Shown here: positions 36,069-47,500 of the stretch, piece by piece
How the letters are laid out: each line of letters opens with the position of its first letter
Position numbering within the stretch: position 1 is the stretch's first letter
NCBI GenBank assembly: GCA_963556495.2
Contig: OY747712.1
Span: 27,051,735 to 27,115,734 of the forward strand
Direction of reading: 5' to 3'
Origin: Valencia hispanica
Lineage: Eukaryota; Chordata; Actinopteri; Cyprinodontiformes; Valenciidae
Length of the DNA: 64,000 nt
Position numbers and translations under genes: made by a program
The notes under the pieces: generated by a model
The model's database searches: none
Seen by the model: the letters and a program-made list of their open reading frames with translations, nothing else
Told to the model about the DNA's origin: nothing

Positions 36069-37248
36069 CAGTGGCTTGCAAAGGTATTTGCCCCCCTTGA
36101 ACTTTTCCACATTTTGTCACATTACAGCCACAAACATGAATCAATTTTATTGGAATTCCACGTGAAAGACCAATACAAAGTGGTGTACACGTGAGAAGTG
36201 GAACGAAAATAATACATGATTCCAAACATTTTTTGCAAATAAATAACTGAAAAGTGGGGTGTGCATAATTATTCAGCCCCCTTTGGTCTGAGTGCAGTCA
36301 GTTGCCCATAGACATTGCCTGATGAGTGCTAATGACTAAATAGAGTGCACCTGTGTGTAATCTAATGTCAGTACAAATACAGCTGCCCTGTGACGGCCTC
36401 AGAGGTTGTCTAAGAGAATGTTGGGAGCAACAAAACCATGAAGTCCAAAGAACACACCAGACAGGTCAGGGATAAAGTTATTGAGAAATTTAAAGCAGGC
36501 TTAGGCTACAAAAAGATTTCCCAAGCCTTGAATATCCCACGGAGCACTGTTCAAGCGATCATTCAAAAATGGAAGGAGTATGGCACAACTGTAAACCTAC
36601 CAAGACAAGGCCGTCCACCTAAACTCACAGGCTGAACAAGGAGAGCGCTGATCAGAAATGCAGCCAAGAGGCCCATGGTGACTCTGGACGAGCTGCAGAG
36701 ATCTACAGCTCAGGTGGGGGAATCTGTCCATAGGACAATTATTAGTCGTGCACTGCACAAAGTTGGCCTTTATGGAAGAGTGGCAAGAAGAAAGCCATTT
36801 TTAAGAGAAAACCATAAGAAGTCCCGTTTGCAGTTTGCCACAAGCCATGTGGGAGACACAGCAAACATGTGGAAGAAGGTGCTCTGGTCAGATGAGACCA
36901 AAATTGAACTTTTGGGCCAAAATGCAAAACGCTATGTGTGGCGGAAAACTAACACTGCACATCACTCTGAACACACCATCCCCACTGTCAAATATGGTGG
37001 TGGCAGCATCATGCTCTGGGGATGCTTCTCTTCAGCAGGGACAGGGAAGCTGGTCAGAGTTGATGGGAAGATGGATGGAGCCAAATACAGGGCAATCTTG
37101 GAAGAAAACCTCTTGGAGTCTGCAAAAGACTTGAGACTGGGGCGGAGGTTCACCTTCCAGCAGGACAACGACCCTAAACATAAAGCCAGGGTAACAATGG
37201 AATGGTTTAAAACAAAACATATCCATGTGTTAGAATGGCCAAGTCAAA
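36069..37248 (+). mobile_element. Tc1-like element copy C, 3'-truncated
   Basis: The left terminal repeat is intact, starting 'cagtggcttgcaaaggtatt' after a TA. The 5' leader matches copy D nearly base for base. Homology stops at 'aatggccaagtcaaa', just before the DPIENLW codons and the third catalytic residue, so the right terminal repeat is lost. The following DNA is unrelated until an older, inverted Tc1 relic begins at 37499. Confidence 0.92.
36438..37248 (+). pseudogene. Tc1-family transposase pseudogene with one stop codon
   Basis: The frame begins MKSKEHTRQVRDKVIEKFKA and keeps the full first helix-turn-helix (NIPRSTVQAIIQKWKEYGTT). After GRPPKLTG the expected CGA arginine codon is TGA at 36634-36636, a CpG-to-TpG type change. 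The same frame then continues through D of WSDETK and the QQDNDPKHK block. The gene is cut off before the catalytic Glu. Both the stop and the truncation make it inactive. Confidence 0.9.
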
Positions 37249-37498
37249 CTTTAAGTTTTTCACTTTTTGTCACATTGAAATAATAGAATGACACATGTTA
37301 TTGTGAATCTATGTAAAAGGTCAACAGAACGTAGGGTAGTGTGAGTGTAGGTGAACCTCAATTTTTAAATCCTACCACAGTTACTCAATTTGATTTATTG
37401 TAGGTTTAAACTTTGATTAAGACATTTTGATACAGATGTTCTCAACCCTGGTCCCCAGGGCCCAGTGTTGCTGGAGTGCATTACTAATCATTGTTCTA

Positions 37499-38005
37499 TC
37501 AACAAATCCCCCCACCTGAAAAGGGACCTCTGCAGCTCCTCCACAGTTACCATGGGTCTCTCTTCATCCCTGAATAATACTTTCCTTGCCTGGCTGGTAA
37601 GTTTAGGACGATTGCCATGTCTAGGTAGGTTTGCATTGTTGCCACACTTTTTCCATTGTCTAAAGAACAGTGCTTCATAAGAAAGCTTGGAATAATATTT
37701 TCTAACTTTAAAAGCCTATGCAGAACAACTAAATTCATAGCTTGAAAAAAATACACACAGGTGGACTCTATTTACTAGTTAGGTGACTATTTACTGTCTA
37801 TGTGACTTCTGAAGGCAGGAGGGGGCAGAATACAAATGCACACAACACTTTCTAGATTTTATTTTGCAAGATATGTATAATTTTCCATCCACTTCACAAG
37901 TGAGTTCTGGTAAGTGTTGGTCTGCTGCATAAAATCTCAATAGAACACAATAACGTTTCTGTTTGGGGCAAAAAAACAACAACTTGAAAATACTGTGAAA
38001 ATTCA
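37499..38005 (-). mobile_element. Old Tc1-like relic, 5' half
   Basis: On the plus strand the segment 'acagttaccatgggtctctc' and 'ggtaagtttaggacgattgc' parallels the N-terminal DNA-binding region seen in copy B on the same strand (near 29138-29230), but much diverged. To the right, 'gggggcagaatacaaatgca', 'ttccatccacttcaca' and 'cataaaatctcaatagaaca' are recognisable as a Tc1 terminal region. The element is thus read on the minus strand with its 5' end at the right. A small non-Tc1 repeat fragment ('ctcaaccctggtccccaggg') lies just to its left at about 37440. Confidence 0.6.
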
Positions 38006-38646
38006 AGTACTCTTGGAGGCCCCCTGCTGGCTCAGGTCTCGCAAGCAGTGACTCAGTCTAATTATGCCTCTGGCTGGCTCGAGGTTCATTACTGCGAGAA
38101 AAATTTTCTAGAAAAGAATCAGGAAGCTCTCTTGTTGGACATTCTGCTGGGTCTGTTTATTTTTTTAGAGGGGAGAACAAAGAGGAGGATCATGAGGAGA
38201 ACTCAAGGAAGACATAATCAGCAGACTGAGGTTGCAGTGCAAGTTGAGTTTCAAACTAATGTCCCAAAGTTACCCAGAGGTTCTGGTGGGGGCTGTTATT
38301 ACTTTTAGTTCATTATTATACCACAGATATACACTAGTTCTAAGATACATTTACCCTTTTTAAGTTGGCTTTGTTTAGAATAATACGGAGATGAGTCAAA
38401 CCTTTTCTCTGCATATGCAAAATCTTCCACAAAATGCACTGCTTTGCATATGCAGAGAAAATATGGCCCTCAGATTGATACCCAGCATTTTCCAGTGTCT
38501 CACATCATGGACTCTCGTTTTTTTCCTTATCGGAGATTGTTTGTTCCTTTCCTTCTAACAGATGACTGGTTCAAAAGGCTAGAAGCGCTGCAGAGGCTGT
38601 GCATGACTTCTGAGGAAATACTTTCACTAGCAGGAGAGCACTTTGT

Positions 38647-38678
<32 letters not shown>

Positions 38679-39729
38679 TTGTGTGTGTGTGTTGTTGTTG
38701 CTGTATGCACTGCTCAAATAAGCAGACAAGCTGTGCTAACAGGGATGTGGATTGTGCGCATAGATGTGACACATTCTTACAGCACAAACAATGTTTTAAA
38801 ACTGGAACTATTTCTGCTCGATGTGGGAGGACGATAACTGTGCTTCTCCAGAGTCAGGCTAGCAGCAAGGCTTTGTTTTATTGGCAGACAATAGAGCCGA
38901 CCTGCCAGGAAGCTGTGGTTGGAAATGATTTTTGCAGGTAGAGGCACACTATATGTAAATCTTTATCTTCCCAACTTTATCAACTGCAGAGTATAGAGAG
39001 CATTTTTAATCACGAATGCATTCTAACTTTAGTATCTCCACAAGTCCTACATGAAACAAGCCACACCAAACACATGAAGGCATTTTCTTTTTCTTGCATT
39101 GATTCCCGTTTCCATTACCTGTGTAATGGAATTGCCAGTAATGAGTGGCTGTAATGATCTGATACAAGCTGACAGGTCTCCATATTATCAGTTACTGTAG
39201 CTCAGAGCTGAGCAGCAGCAAGTGAACGCTGCTATACCATAGTTTAAGCCCAGGTGGAATGAAAATACATTGGGCTCTCCATATTGACAAAAAATGGAAG
39301 TGAAGCAGGCGGTGGTGGGTTTTGATATGGGTAATGTGACTCACTATGCAGGGTGCCATTGTATCATGGGCAGACAATAAAAAAAAAGAACATTTTCTGC
39401 CAATTTAAAACCAAATGAGTTTCTGTTGCTTACTGCAGTCAATGGGAGAGGGGTGTGCACCTTTGTTGTCAGAAACAGTGACTCGATTGTAAGCCTTAGG
39501 TTGCATTAAAAAAGCCATTAGACTCGAGTTTTGACTCTGACTTGAGGTTTGGGACTCAGGTATTATGAACTGTTTATACTATGTAATCAGGGGTAAAGTA
39601 AGTCCATAAGCATAGGTAAATTGAGCAAATGATTAATGTCCCAACTGAGTAACTGTAGTGTTTATAAATTACATGATGCTATGGTAATGTATTGAACAGT
39701 ATGTTTTCCCCTTGGCAATATTTTTAGGA
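38006..39729. other. Non-coding stretch with (TG)n tract
   Basis: No supported gene. The frame 38444-38941 passes through the TG microsatellite and is an artefact of it. Near 39520-39555 'gactcgag' and 'gacttgaggtttgggactc' resemble the ACTTG-rich repeat at 41030-41340, from which it may have been separated by the LINE insertion. Confidence 0.4.
38642..38692. repeat. (TG)n microsatellite
   Basis: About 25 TG units with a few TTTG interruptions. Confidence 0.95.
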
Positions 39730-40776
39730 AACACAGGGTTCAATTCCACCTTTATGCTGATGACTGCCAAATTTATGTTCCTTTTAACCTGGAAACTTCA
39801 CTCCAGCCATTACTAGACTGTCTGGATGAGGTAAAGAGCTGGTTGGCGGCTAATTTTTTATATCTTAATGATACCAAAACTGAAGCAGTCCTCTTCGAGC
39901 CCAATAGTAAAAGTATGCCCACTCCTACCGTAATGGCATCTATTCCTGTATCCCTTAGTAATAAGGCCGTCACCTCTCTAGGACTAAAAATAGATTCCAA
40001 GCTGACGATGGATGCACAAGTTAATAGCTTAGTTAGAGCATTTTTTTATCAACTAAGGCGAATTACGAGATTGAAGTCTATACTAACAACTAAGCATCTG
40101 GAAACTGTACTACATGCCTTTGTTACTTCTCGCCTTGACTATTGTAATTCCTCCTTGGCTGGTATTAATAAAGCTTCTCTATCCCGTCTGCAACTCATTC
40201 AGAATGCGGCAGCTAGATTTCTGTCTAGGGCTGATAGGAGGCAACATATAACCCCCGTTCTGAGGTCTTTGCACTGGTTGCCTGTTCATTTTAGAATACG
40301 GTTTAAACTGCTTTTTTTTGTTTTTAAATCACTGAATGGACTGGCCCCTCCATATTTGGTAGAGCTTCTTTGCCCATATCAGCCTTCCCGTGCTCTTAGG
40401 TCTGCTGACCACTTTCTTCTGCGAGTCCTGTCAGTGCGTCTAAAATGTCGTGGGGAGAGAGCTTTTTCTGTGTGTGCTCCGAAATTGTGGAATGTGCTCC
40501 CTCTTGAGATACGCCAGTCTACTTCGCTTCATGTTTTTAAATCTCGATTGAAAACTTATTATTTTAGTTTAGCTTTTAATTAGCCCTACTGTCACCATTA
40601 GCTTAGAGGGTTGACCTTTCATATGTGTTCTCTAGCACTTGTATCAGCTTTTTTTTTTTTTTACTGTGTTTTATATTCTGTTTTATTTCCTTATGTTTCT
40701 AGCCTGTGTTCTGCGCTTTGGTTGACTTCTGTCATTTGTAAAGCGCATTATAAATAAAATGGTATGGTATGGTATG
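39730..40776 (+). mobile_element. 5'-truncated L2/Rex1-like LINE
   Basis: The insertion begins shortly before the reverse transcriptase catalytic block FHLYADDCQIYV and runs to the end of the gene. A 3' untranslated part follows, ending 'gtaaagcgcattataaataa' and a short (ATGGT)n tail at about 40758-40776. This 3' tail plus truncation at the 5' side is the classical product of target-primed reverse transcription. No clear target duplication could be defined. Confidence 0.85.
39744..40583 (+). pseudogene. LINE reverse transcriptase, C-terminal 279 codons
   Basis: Continuous frame beginning at the YADD catalytic motif (domain C) and extending through the thumb-like region. Characteristic strings include SWLAANFLYLND, AFVTSRLDYCNS, LSRLQLIQNAAARFL, HITPVLRSLHWLPVHFRI, FKSLNGLAPPYL and WNVLPLEIRQSTSLHVFK, ending SLAFN and a stop. 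No internal stop is present, so the insertion is relatively young. The endonuclease domain and the upstream half of the polymerase (including the first catalytic Asp, domain A) are missing, so it cannot work. Motif style fits the L2/Rex1 group of the CR1/L2 lineage. Confidence 0.85.
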
Positions 40777-42276
40777 GTTCTCAGGAGTTGGTCAAAGATT
40801 ATTCAGTGCTACTACAGAGGACTCTTTTATAGTTAGTATGCCAATGATTCCAACTCTGACAGAAATGTGGATATTTTCCTGTGGAAGGGTGTATTTCATT
40901 TGCTAACCAAAGATATTTATGTTTTACCTTATGCTTAGAAATAATCATTTCAATTAATAACCAAGAGCATTTCACTATTTTAGGCAGTCAGCTGGTATCT
41001 ATTGTCAGAATGTTCATTTCATTCATTAGATTTTGAGTGAAACACTTGAGACTTGACTTGGACTTGCCACTTTAAAGACTTGAGACTTAGACGTGCCCCT
41101 CAAAGACTTAAAATTGACTTGGACTATAGGGGCAAAATACCTGTGACTTAACTTGGAATTGAGATAAGAAAAAAACAAAACTTTAGACTTGATTTGAACC
41201 TAGGGTGAAAGACTTAAGACTTTATTTGAACTTCCCCCCAAAAGACTTAAGAATATTCTTTGACTTGCTCATCAATGACTTTAGACTTGATTTGGACTTA
41301 GGGTGAAGGACCTGAAACTGAAGTTATTGGAGGTACCTTCCCAAGAGCTTATGGAAGTTCTATTTCATCTAATCATCTAATCTAATCTAATTTACCTTTT
41401 TTTTTTTTTAAAGACTTCTAATTCAGTATTGCCCATACACAACACAAAGCTATTCAGGCCCCATCGGTACCATGAGTTTTTCTGTGACATTGTTGTTGTA
41501 TTTTTATATCTATTTTTGTGTGATGTGGTTGTGTAATTCTTAGTTCACAATGTTTGGTTTGTTTTGTCGATGTTCCTTTTTTTTGTTTTGTTTTGTTTTT
41601 CCCCCCTCTCTCTGCCGTCCTGTGGGTATGGAGGCAGACTTCAATGTCTTCCTGTGTTTTCTTTGTTCCCCTTCCTCTCTTGTATTTTCAACTCACCCTC
41701 TCTCTGGACTTTTTGTTTCCTACCTCTCTTTTTCATCTTCCTTTTTTCTTCTCCTTAATTTTCCGTCTCCGTGTCCATAACATCAGGAAATAAAAACCCC
41801 AACAATTCATAATAAAGATTTTTCACACATATATCAAGTGGAGGACTATAGCAAAAGCTGTACTGCTCCGCTTGTGAAAGTAAATCTGTTGGGCTTCTAC
41901 TTGGTACTCAGACACCAATTCTGGGCTCCACACTGCCAAACAGGACACGTTAAAAAAAATAAACAAAAAATCCACACTGCTGGGAATGTTTTTTTTTTGT
42001 TGTTGTTGAAAACATGGATAGCATCAAGACTAAGCAGCAGTGGTCGCAGGAGAACATTGCCTTGTCGGCAGTAACTGCAACAGCGATGACTTTTGCCGCT
42101 GTATCGCAACAAATCCTTGTAAAGCGATGATTAGCATCTGCACTCCAATGATGTCATCCATCTTTGTTGTTATGGTTTTTCTTCTTCTGCGTCTGCTTTA
42201 TTTCTGGCGAGCGGCTTCCCAAATGATTTCTGAAGTGACACTTCAATGACGCAGCGCCGTAGCTCACGGTGGCTCC
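40777..42276. other. Non-coding stretch including a degenerate ACTTG repeat
   Basis: Apart from the ACTTG-rich segment at 41030-41340 no gene is supported. The three overlapping frames around 41550-41793 are pyrimidine-rich translations without motifs. Confidence 0.4.
41030..41340 (+). repeat. Degenerate ACTTGAGACTTGACTTGGACTT minisatellite
   Basis: The words 'agacttga', 'gacttggact' and 'aaagactta' recur at irregular short spacing over about 300 bp, indicating an old tandem repeat that has decayed. Similar words at about 39520-39555 suggest an originally longer array. Confidence 0.7.
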
Positions 42277-42342
42277 AAGTTGGCTCCTTGTATCATAATT
42301 GAATGATAAATAAAGGTTAAAAAAAAAAAGTTGGCTCCTTGT
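42277..42342 (+). mobile_element. Minute poly(A) retroposon with 15-bp target duplication
   Basis: A 36-bp insert (42292-42327), ending 'gataaataaagg' plus an A-run, is flanked by identical copies of aagttggctccttgt at 42277-42291 and 42328-42342. The insert includes an AATAAA-type signal. The arrangement matches an extremely 5'-truncated poly(A)-dependent retroposition. The exact junction is ambiguous by a base or two because the A-run merges with the duplication. Confidence 0.75.
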
Positions 42343-43080
42343 TATGGAAAATGAAAGAGGTTTTGTGAAAGCTCTGGGTCCAACAACAGCCCCAGCTCCA
42401 GCTCCGAACAGGCTCTCGGTTCTTTGCAATGGAAAAGGGCTGTATAAGAGCTTCGTAGATACACCCCTGCTCAGCAGTCTTAATGAGGCATTTTCAAACG
42501 CATATAAATATTAAGCCATGGTGGTTTTCAATATTTTTTTGTGACAATATACAGCATTTGCAAGGTTAGAAGGGAAGCAGATTGATCAACAGGTCTGACC
42601 ATTTAAATCGTTTTCGTTGGACAATTTTAAAACACGTCAGTAATGTCCAATTGTCTGATGTGTTTTCACAAACACTGCACCTTGTTTTCATGACGACAGT
42701 TCACTGTGGACGAGCTTTCTAAACCAAAAAAGTTAGATCTTGGTGAGACTACCTGCTCAAGGCAGTGCTATGCACACACAGAGCCACGTAGACAGCTCAG
42801 ATTTGAGAGGTATCTGCCAAACTTGAGACCGAGGCATAATGGAACAGATCCACTGCGATGGGGATTGGCACCATGGGGAGATTGGAGACTCATCTTTCTC
42901 ATATTATTTTGCATTGAATCTATTAACATGCTTTACATACTTTTATATGTATTATGTTGTTATGATTAATGTAATCATTAAGATTTTTTGTGAGCCTGAT
43001 TATTTGATGCCCCCATGGGCACTTAATGCCCTACGCATAGCACGTGGGCAGAGGTCACTGACACTATTGACATTTATAAA

Positions 43081-43735
43081 TATCAAACTAAATATTTTTG
43101 CATGTAGTTAGCAAGCTGAATATTTAGTTTACAAACAAAATATTTAATTAGAAAGCTAAATATTTAGCTCGAAGTTAAATATTTAGCTAGCATGCTAAAC
43201 TGGCTAGCTAAATATATAGCTTGGAACTAAATATTGAACTCAGAGCTAAATATTTAGCTAGTATGCAAATTGACTTGCGGACCTCTATACTCCTGCTGCT
43301 GGTGCAGTCACTGTTACTGCAAATCCACCAGGAAACAGCTCATCCTACGTTTTAGGCTGAAATATTTGACATGTCGGAGGAAAATAAACAATGATAAAGA
43401 GGTGACATTCAATCTCACCAGCAGAGGAGACCGGCTCAGATCCCACCCAAATCAACCAAAATCAGCACGTGACTCCTCACTCTCAATATAGAGGTTCGAA
43501 TGACCCAGCTTTTATTTTGGTAGTCCACTTCCAATTATTGGCAAGTAAATTTGCAAATTAAATAAACATTTAACTCTGAGAAAAATGTTTAGTTCAAAGC
43601 TAAATCTTTAGCTAACCATATTTGGATAGCTAAATATTTATTTAGCTTGTTAACTAAATATTTACTTAGGAACTAAATATTTAATTTGTAAACTAAATAT
43701 TCAGCTTGCTAACTAAATATTTACTTTGAAACTAT
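43081..43735. mobile_element. Foldback-type element with ~185-bp inverted arms
   Basis: The left arm (43081-43270) and the right arm (about 43545-43735) are inverted complements. An exact match runs over 'gttagcaagctgaatattta' and on to 'gtttacaaa', and clear similarity continues to 'gcaaat.gacttgc' at the inner edge. Each arm is itself built of repeated, near-palindromic AACTAAATATTTAGCT words. The ~270-bp core is unrelated, GC-richer DNA. It holds a second, inner inverted repeat, CGGACCTCTATA at about 43278-43289 and TATAGAGGTTCG at 43487-43498. No coding capacity is evident. Structure resembles foldback elements; the superfamily is unknown. Confidence 0.75.
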
Positions 43736-43739
43736 TACA

Positions 43740-44179
43740 TTTTTAAATGAATAAATAACATGGATGCAAATATGACTTTAAAAACGAACTTCATTTTTTT
43801 TCTCTTATGAAAGGCTAAATAACCACAATTATTAATTAATTTTTGACCGTATAACTTTACAAACAGCTCTCCATAACAATCAGTAGTAATTTATGAGTAG
43901 GCTATATAGTTGAGTTTTACTTCGTTTGGTCTAAATTTTGAAAGCTGTAAAATGAAACTTTTTTTCCCCAAAGATAGCCTATTTCAGCACCTTTGTGATC
44001 TGAAAATGTTTTTTTTTTTTTTTTTTTTTTTTGCCTCTGAAAGGATTTTATGCGTCAACTGAACCAGATTTGCGCTTAATTTGACGGGTTTTTTTTTTTT
44101 TTCGAATAAATGCATCCGATTAAATACCACACATTTCCGACAACAAACCTGCTAACAGTTTTGAGTTTGCAGCCTATTC
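43740..44179. other. AT-rich stretch with T24 homopolymer
   Basis: No gene. A run of 24 T residues lies at 44009-44032 and another T-run at about 44090-44102, just upstream of the candidate dpp6 promoter. Confidence 0.5.
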
Positions 44180-44498
44180 AGCAGTCAGTCATGACAAACT
44201 GAAAAGGTACATACGCTGAACCTCCCACATCTCGGCGCTCCACAGCTTTTCAGCCACATCTGCTGCTGAACTCTGCGCCCACGGTCTCTTCATTATTTTT
44301 ACCAAATCACTGGATCTCCTTCAGCACTTCGAGCGTCTTCGTCTCTCCCACCTCCTGTCTCTCCGTGTGTCGCTCTGTTAGTCTGCGCACTCTCTCTCTC
44401 TCTCCCTCTCTCTCTCTATCCCTTCATTGTTCTGCACCTGCAGGCAGCGGACGTATTCCTCTCTTTTTCTCTTCTCTAAACCTCTTTTATTCGCTATC
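44180..44498 (+). promoter_or_regulatory. Putative promoter and 5' leader of the dpp6-like exon
   Basis: Upstream of the start codon the sequence becomes less AT-rich, contains several CpGs ('ctcggcgctcc', 'ttcgagcgtcttcg', 'gtgtcgctc') and then a long TC-rich tract (44391-44420), as in many neuronal-gene leaders. No TATA box is evident at a convincing distance. The frame is open upstream of the ATG but contains no other in-frame ATG back to 44427. The transcription start cannot be placed from sequence alone. Confidence 0.45.
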
Positions 44499-44540
44499 AT
44501 GACTTCCACGAAAGACGCGAACGGGCCGGGGAAAGTGGCT

Positions 44541-44572
<32 letters not shown>

Positions 44573-44579
44573 CGACCAG
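44499..44579 (+). CDS. dpp6: Dipeptidyl peptidase-like 6, first coding exon of short isoform
   Basis: The exon encodes MTSTKDANGPGKVA, ten glutamines, then HDQ, and ends exactly at CAG|GTGAGT, a consensus donor in phase 0. The mammalian DPP6-S isoform starts MTTAKEPSASGKSVQQQEQ and splices at the equivalent place, so position, length, charge pattern, GK and polyQ agree. DPP6 is a type II membrane, enzymatically inactive dipeptidyl-peptidase homologue that associates with Kv4 channels and speeds their trafficking and gating. This exon would be the isoform-specific cytoplasmic N-terminus. The glutamine run is longer than in mammals. No downstream exon (transmembrane segment, SNPPQRNWKG) lies in the window, so the call rests on this one short exon. 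Whether it is the a or b teleost paralogue is unknown. Confidence 0.7.
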
Positions 44580-47500
44580 GTGAGTCCTTCGGCAAAGCCG
44601 CTCGCCCTGTTTGCTCCCATAATTACGTGTTTAGCGCTCGTTATCGCTCATTAACGACACATCGGAGCGCTGCCGCAAACTGTGTGTTCAAAGAAACCGC
44701 AAAGATTAGATTGCTGAAGCCTGGTTCCTGTTTGATCACCTTTCCCTCACATGATTTTACTTTTATGATGTTCAGATCTGCTTTATTTTGGATGCATGCG
44801 AGACTTTTTAACTTCCGCATCAATATGTTTCCTCTGGAAAAGCCACAGTTGTTTTTATACCACAGAGTGTTGGTGTTTTGATGTTACAAAAACAATTATT
44901 GAGGGTTTTATGGAGAGGTTTGCAGAAAAGGGAATCGTATTTGAAAATCTTTAAGTGAAAACCAATTTTAGGAGAATAAACTTGTGATATGATTTTTACA
45001 TCATGTCGCTATAGCAACTCATTTATTCATTTATTTATGGTCGGTTACTTGTACTAAAGTATGCAAAGGTATTATAAAGTTAGATTCAAAGCCAATTTAC
45101 CGTCACACCCTTCTTACAGTAAAGTATTTTTAATGATATGCCATAGAAAGAATATGAGTCTTCTCCTGCTGCATGAACACTAAAGTAATGCAGGATTTGC
45201 TCTTCCTCATCTGTTGCTGCACAGTGCTGGTCAGCTGCCTGAAAGAAGGCTCCTACACATTTCCTTACAAGAAAGAGTAATTTTTATGTTGTAAATGTTT
45301 CCTGTCACAAACTATGCTGACCTTTGTGGTGTTGAAACTAAAAAAAGAACCACCCATTACTGTTTTTATGGTAAGGACACCGCCTTAATGATGGCTTCCA
45401 GGGGTAATGGCCATCCCTAAAAAAATGTGTTCACCCTCTCTTTCTGTCTTTTCACATTAATACATTTTTGTAAATAGGACTTTTAGACGGGGATAGCACT
45501 AGGTATTGATACAAAATAAAAAAGTTGTCACAAGTAATTATTTCATTTGAAATAACTTAAACTTCTAAATCACACCATTGACAGAATTGACGTTTCTATT
45601 TAAAACATTCAATCATAAAAACTAAAAAAGCTTGTGCCAGCATTACAAATCTCATAAAACACCTGGAGACCCCTTTTAATACTTTTTTGAAGTGCCCCTG
45701 GGTAGCACTGACCAATGAGCAAGCGGCATGTCTGTTAAGCAGCCGGGTGCAGGCTAGCTGCTCCAGCAGATAGCCAGACTGAATAACCAGGTAATATCAG
45801 CTTGTTACACTCCAAATGTTTCTTCTATGAAGAATAACATTACAAAAAAGTATAAATTGTTGTGCAGTAAGCAAGATTTTGCATGTGCTTGTTCTATTTT
45901 TTTTTTAAAAGTGCATTCATCAAAGTCAAAATATAAAATAACTATCACAGATAACATTATCATAAATATTATGATCAAAGTGTCATATTGTTTTAGGTTT
46001 TGCTTTTACATTTTTGAAATAGATGAAAGATAGTTAGATGATGTTATACACTTTTTCACATTAGTGCACAACATGACAACCCTGGTGTTTTTACTCAAGG
46101 TTATCGAACCAGGAAAACCCCATACTGCTCCATGCCTGATTGTACTTTGTATGAGGGAACAGAGGAACACCAAGGATAAAACTGTTTGTAGACACCCAGA
46201 CCACTTCTGGGTTTACGTAACTGTGCTTCTAGCACTCATATAATAATTTACGTTGAAAGGTGCTCTTCAAAAATAAACCCATGTTTGCTCAAATGTGGAT
46301 GGAAGCTATGACTATTAGTTTTGTTGTGTAATAGCTGATAATCATTGAGTACTTAGCCCTACAATGTATTTACAAAAGCTGAAGTGGGAGCTTTTCATTA
46401 TAGCAACCAAATGGACATCATGTTAACAAATCTTACAAGCCTCACAGCATTTCATTGTGAGATTTTTCTCGGGTGACGTTTTTCTCTCGTGCCTTTATCA
46501 TTTCTAAACATTTCAAGCCTAAATTGTTTACTTTTGTATCCCAGTTACACATTTATGAAAGCAGAACTGCAGAGTCAACACCAGCATGGCTGATCCCTAA
46601 ACAAATTCTGATCAAAAATAAGGGAGCATAAGCTCCTTTTGAAGCTCGAAAGAAAATCGAAGCAGAAAGTGAGATGCACACAGGCTCATCTGCACATCAG
46701 GGTAACAACACGTGATCCTCAGTTGTTATTCTGCACAGGCAGCAATCATTTCCCCCTCTGCTAAAAAGGAACCATATATGAATTTTATATCTGACTGACC
46801 GTAGTTTTGTCTTGTTTTCTTCCAGTATGCACAGCTTGTACTTTTTCCTGAAAAATAGACATACCCGTTGGTAATATCAGTTTCAGATACCTTTCTGTGC
46901 ATATGCTCTTTAGCAAGGACAGAGAAAGAGATGTGAACATGTCAATGCCAAGAAAGAAAGACATAGATACATCTTTGAGTAGAAGTCCAGCCCTCTCTTA
47001 AGAATTTGCCTGCTGTCAGTGGGGATTATGCAGTAAAACAAGCTATTCAGTTTTAATCTAAAGAATATGTGAATTGAGGGATTTTACTTTTATTAGCAGC
47101 ACTGCTATAAACTCTGCTCTTCTATAAGCTCTGCTATAAGCTCTAATATTGAGTTTGTTGTTTAAAAACGCATGTCCTTATTTACTCTGCAAAATGCTGT
47201 TCAAAGTAAGCTGATTGTCTTGTTCGAGGTAGCATCAAAACAGACCTGTTGGATGAGCTTTGGTACAACATTACCATTTCCCCCCTGCCACTATTAAACC
47301 CTAATTTTTGGCTACATTCTTTTTCTTTTTTCAACTTTCATCAAACTACGTCCGTGCACAGTTATCCTGAAACCATAATAGAGCTCTTATAATTACTGTA
47401 ACTCAAAATGGATTTAATTTTCAGCTACATATTTTCAGGAATACATTCAGCCGAAGACAAAAAGGTAGAAGAATAGCGAGAGACGCATTGTAACTGATCT

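Noticed and set aside
38444..38941. 165-codon plus-strand frame with a VCVCVC segment
   Set aside because: Built around the TG repeat with no motif and no splice context.
44427..44498. N-terminal extension of the dpp6-like frame with a hydrophobic stretch
   Set aside because: The open frame upstream begins at TTG, not ATG, and reads a TC-rich leader; the first ATG is 44499.
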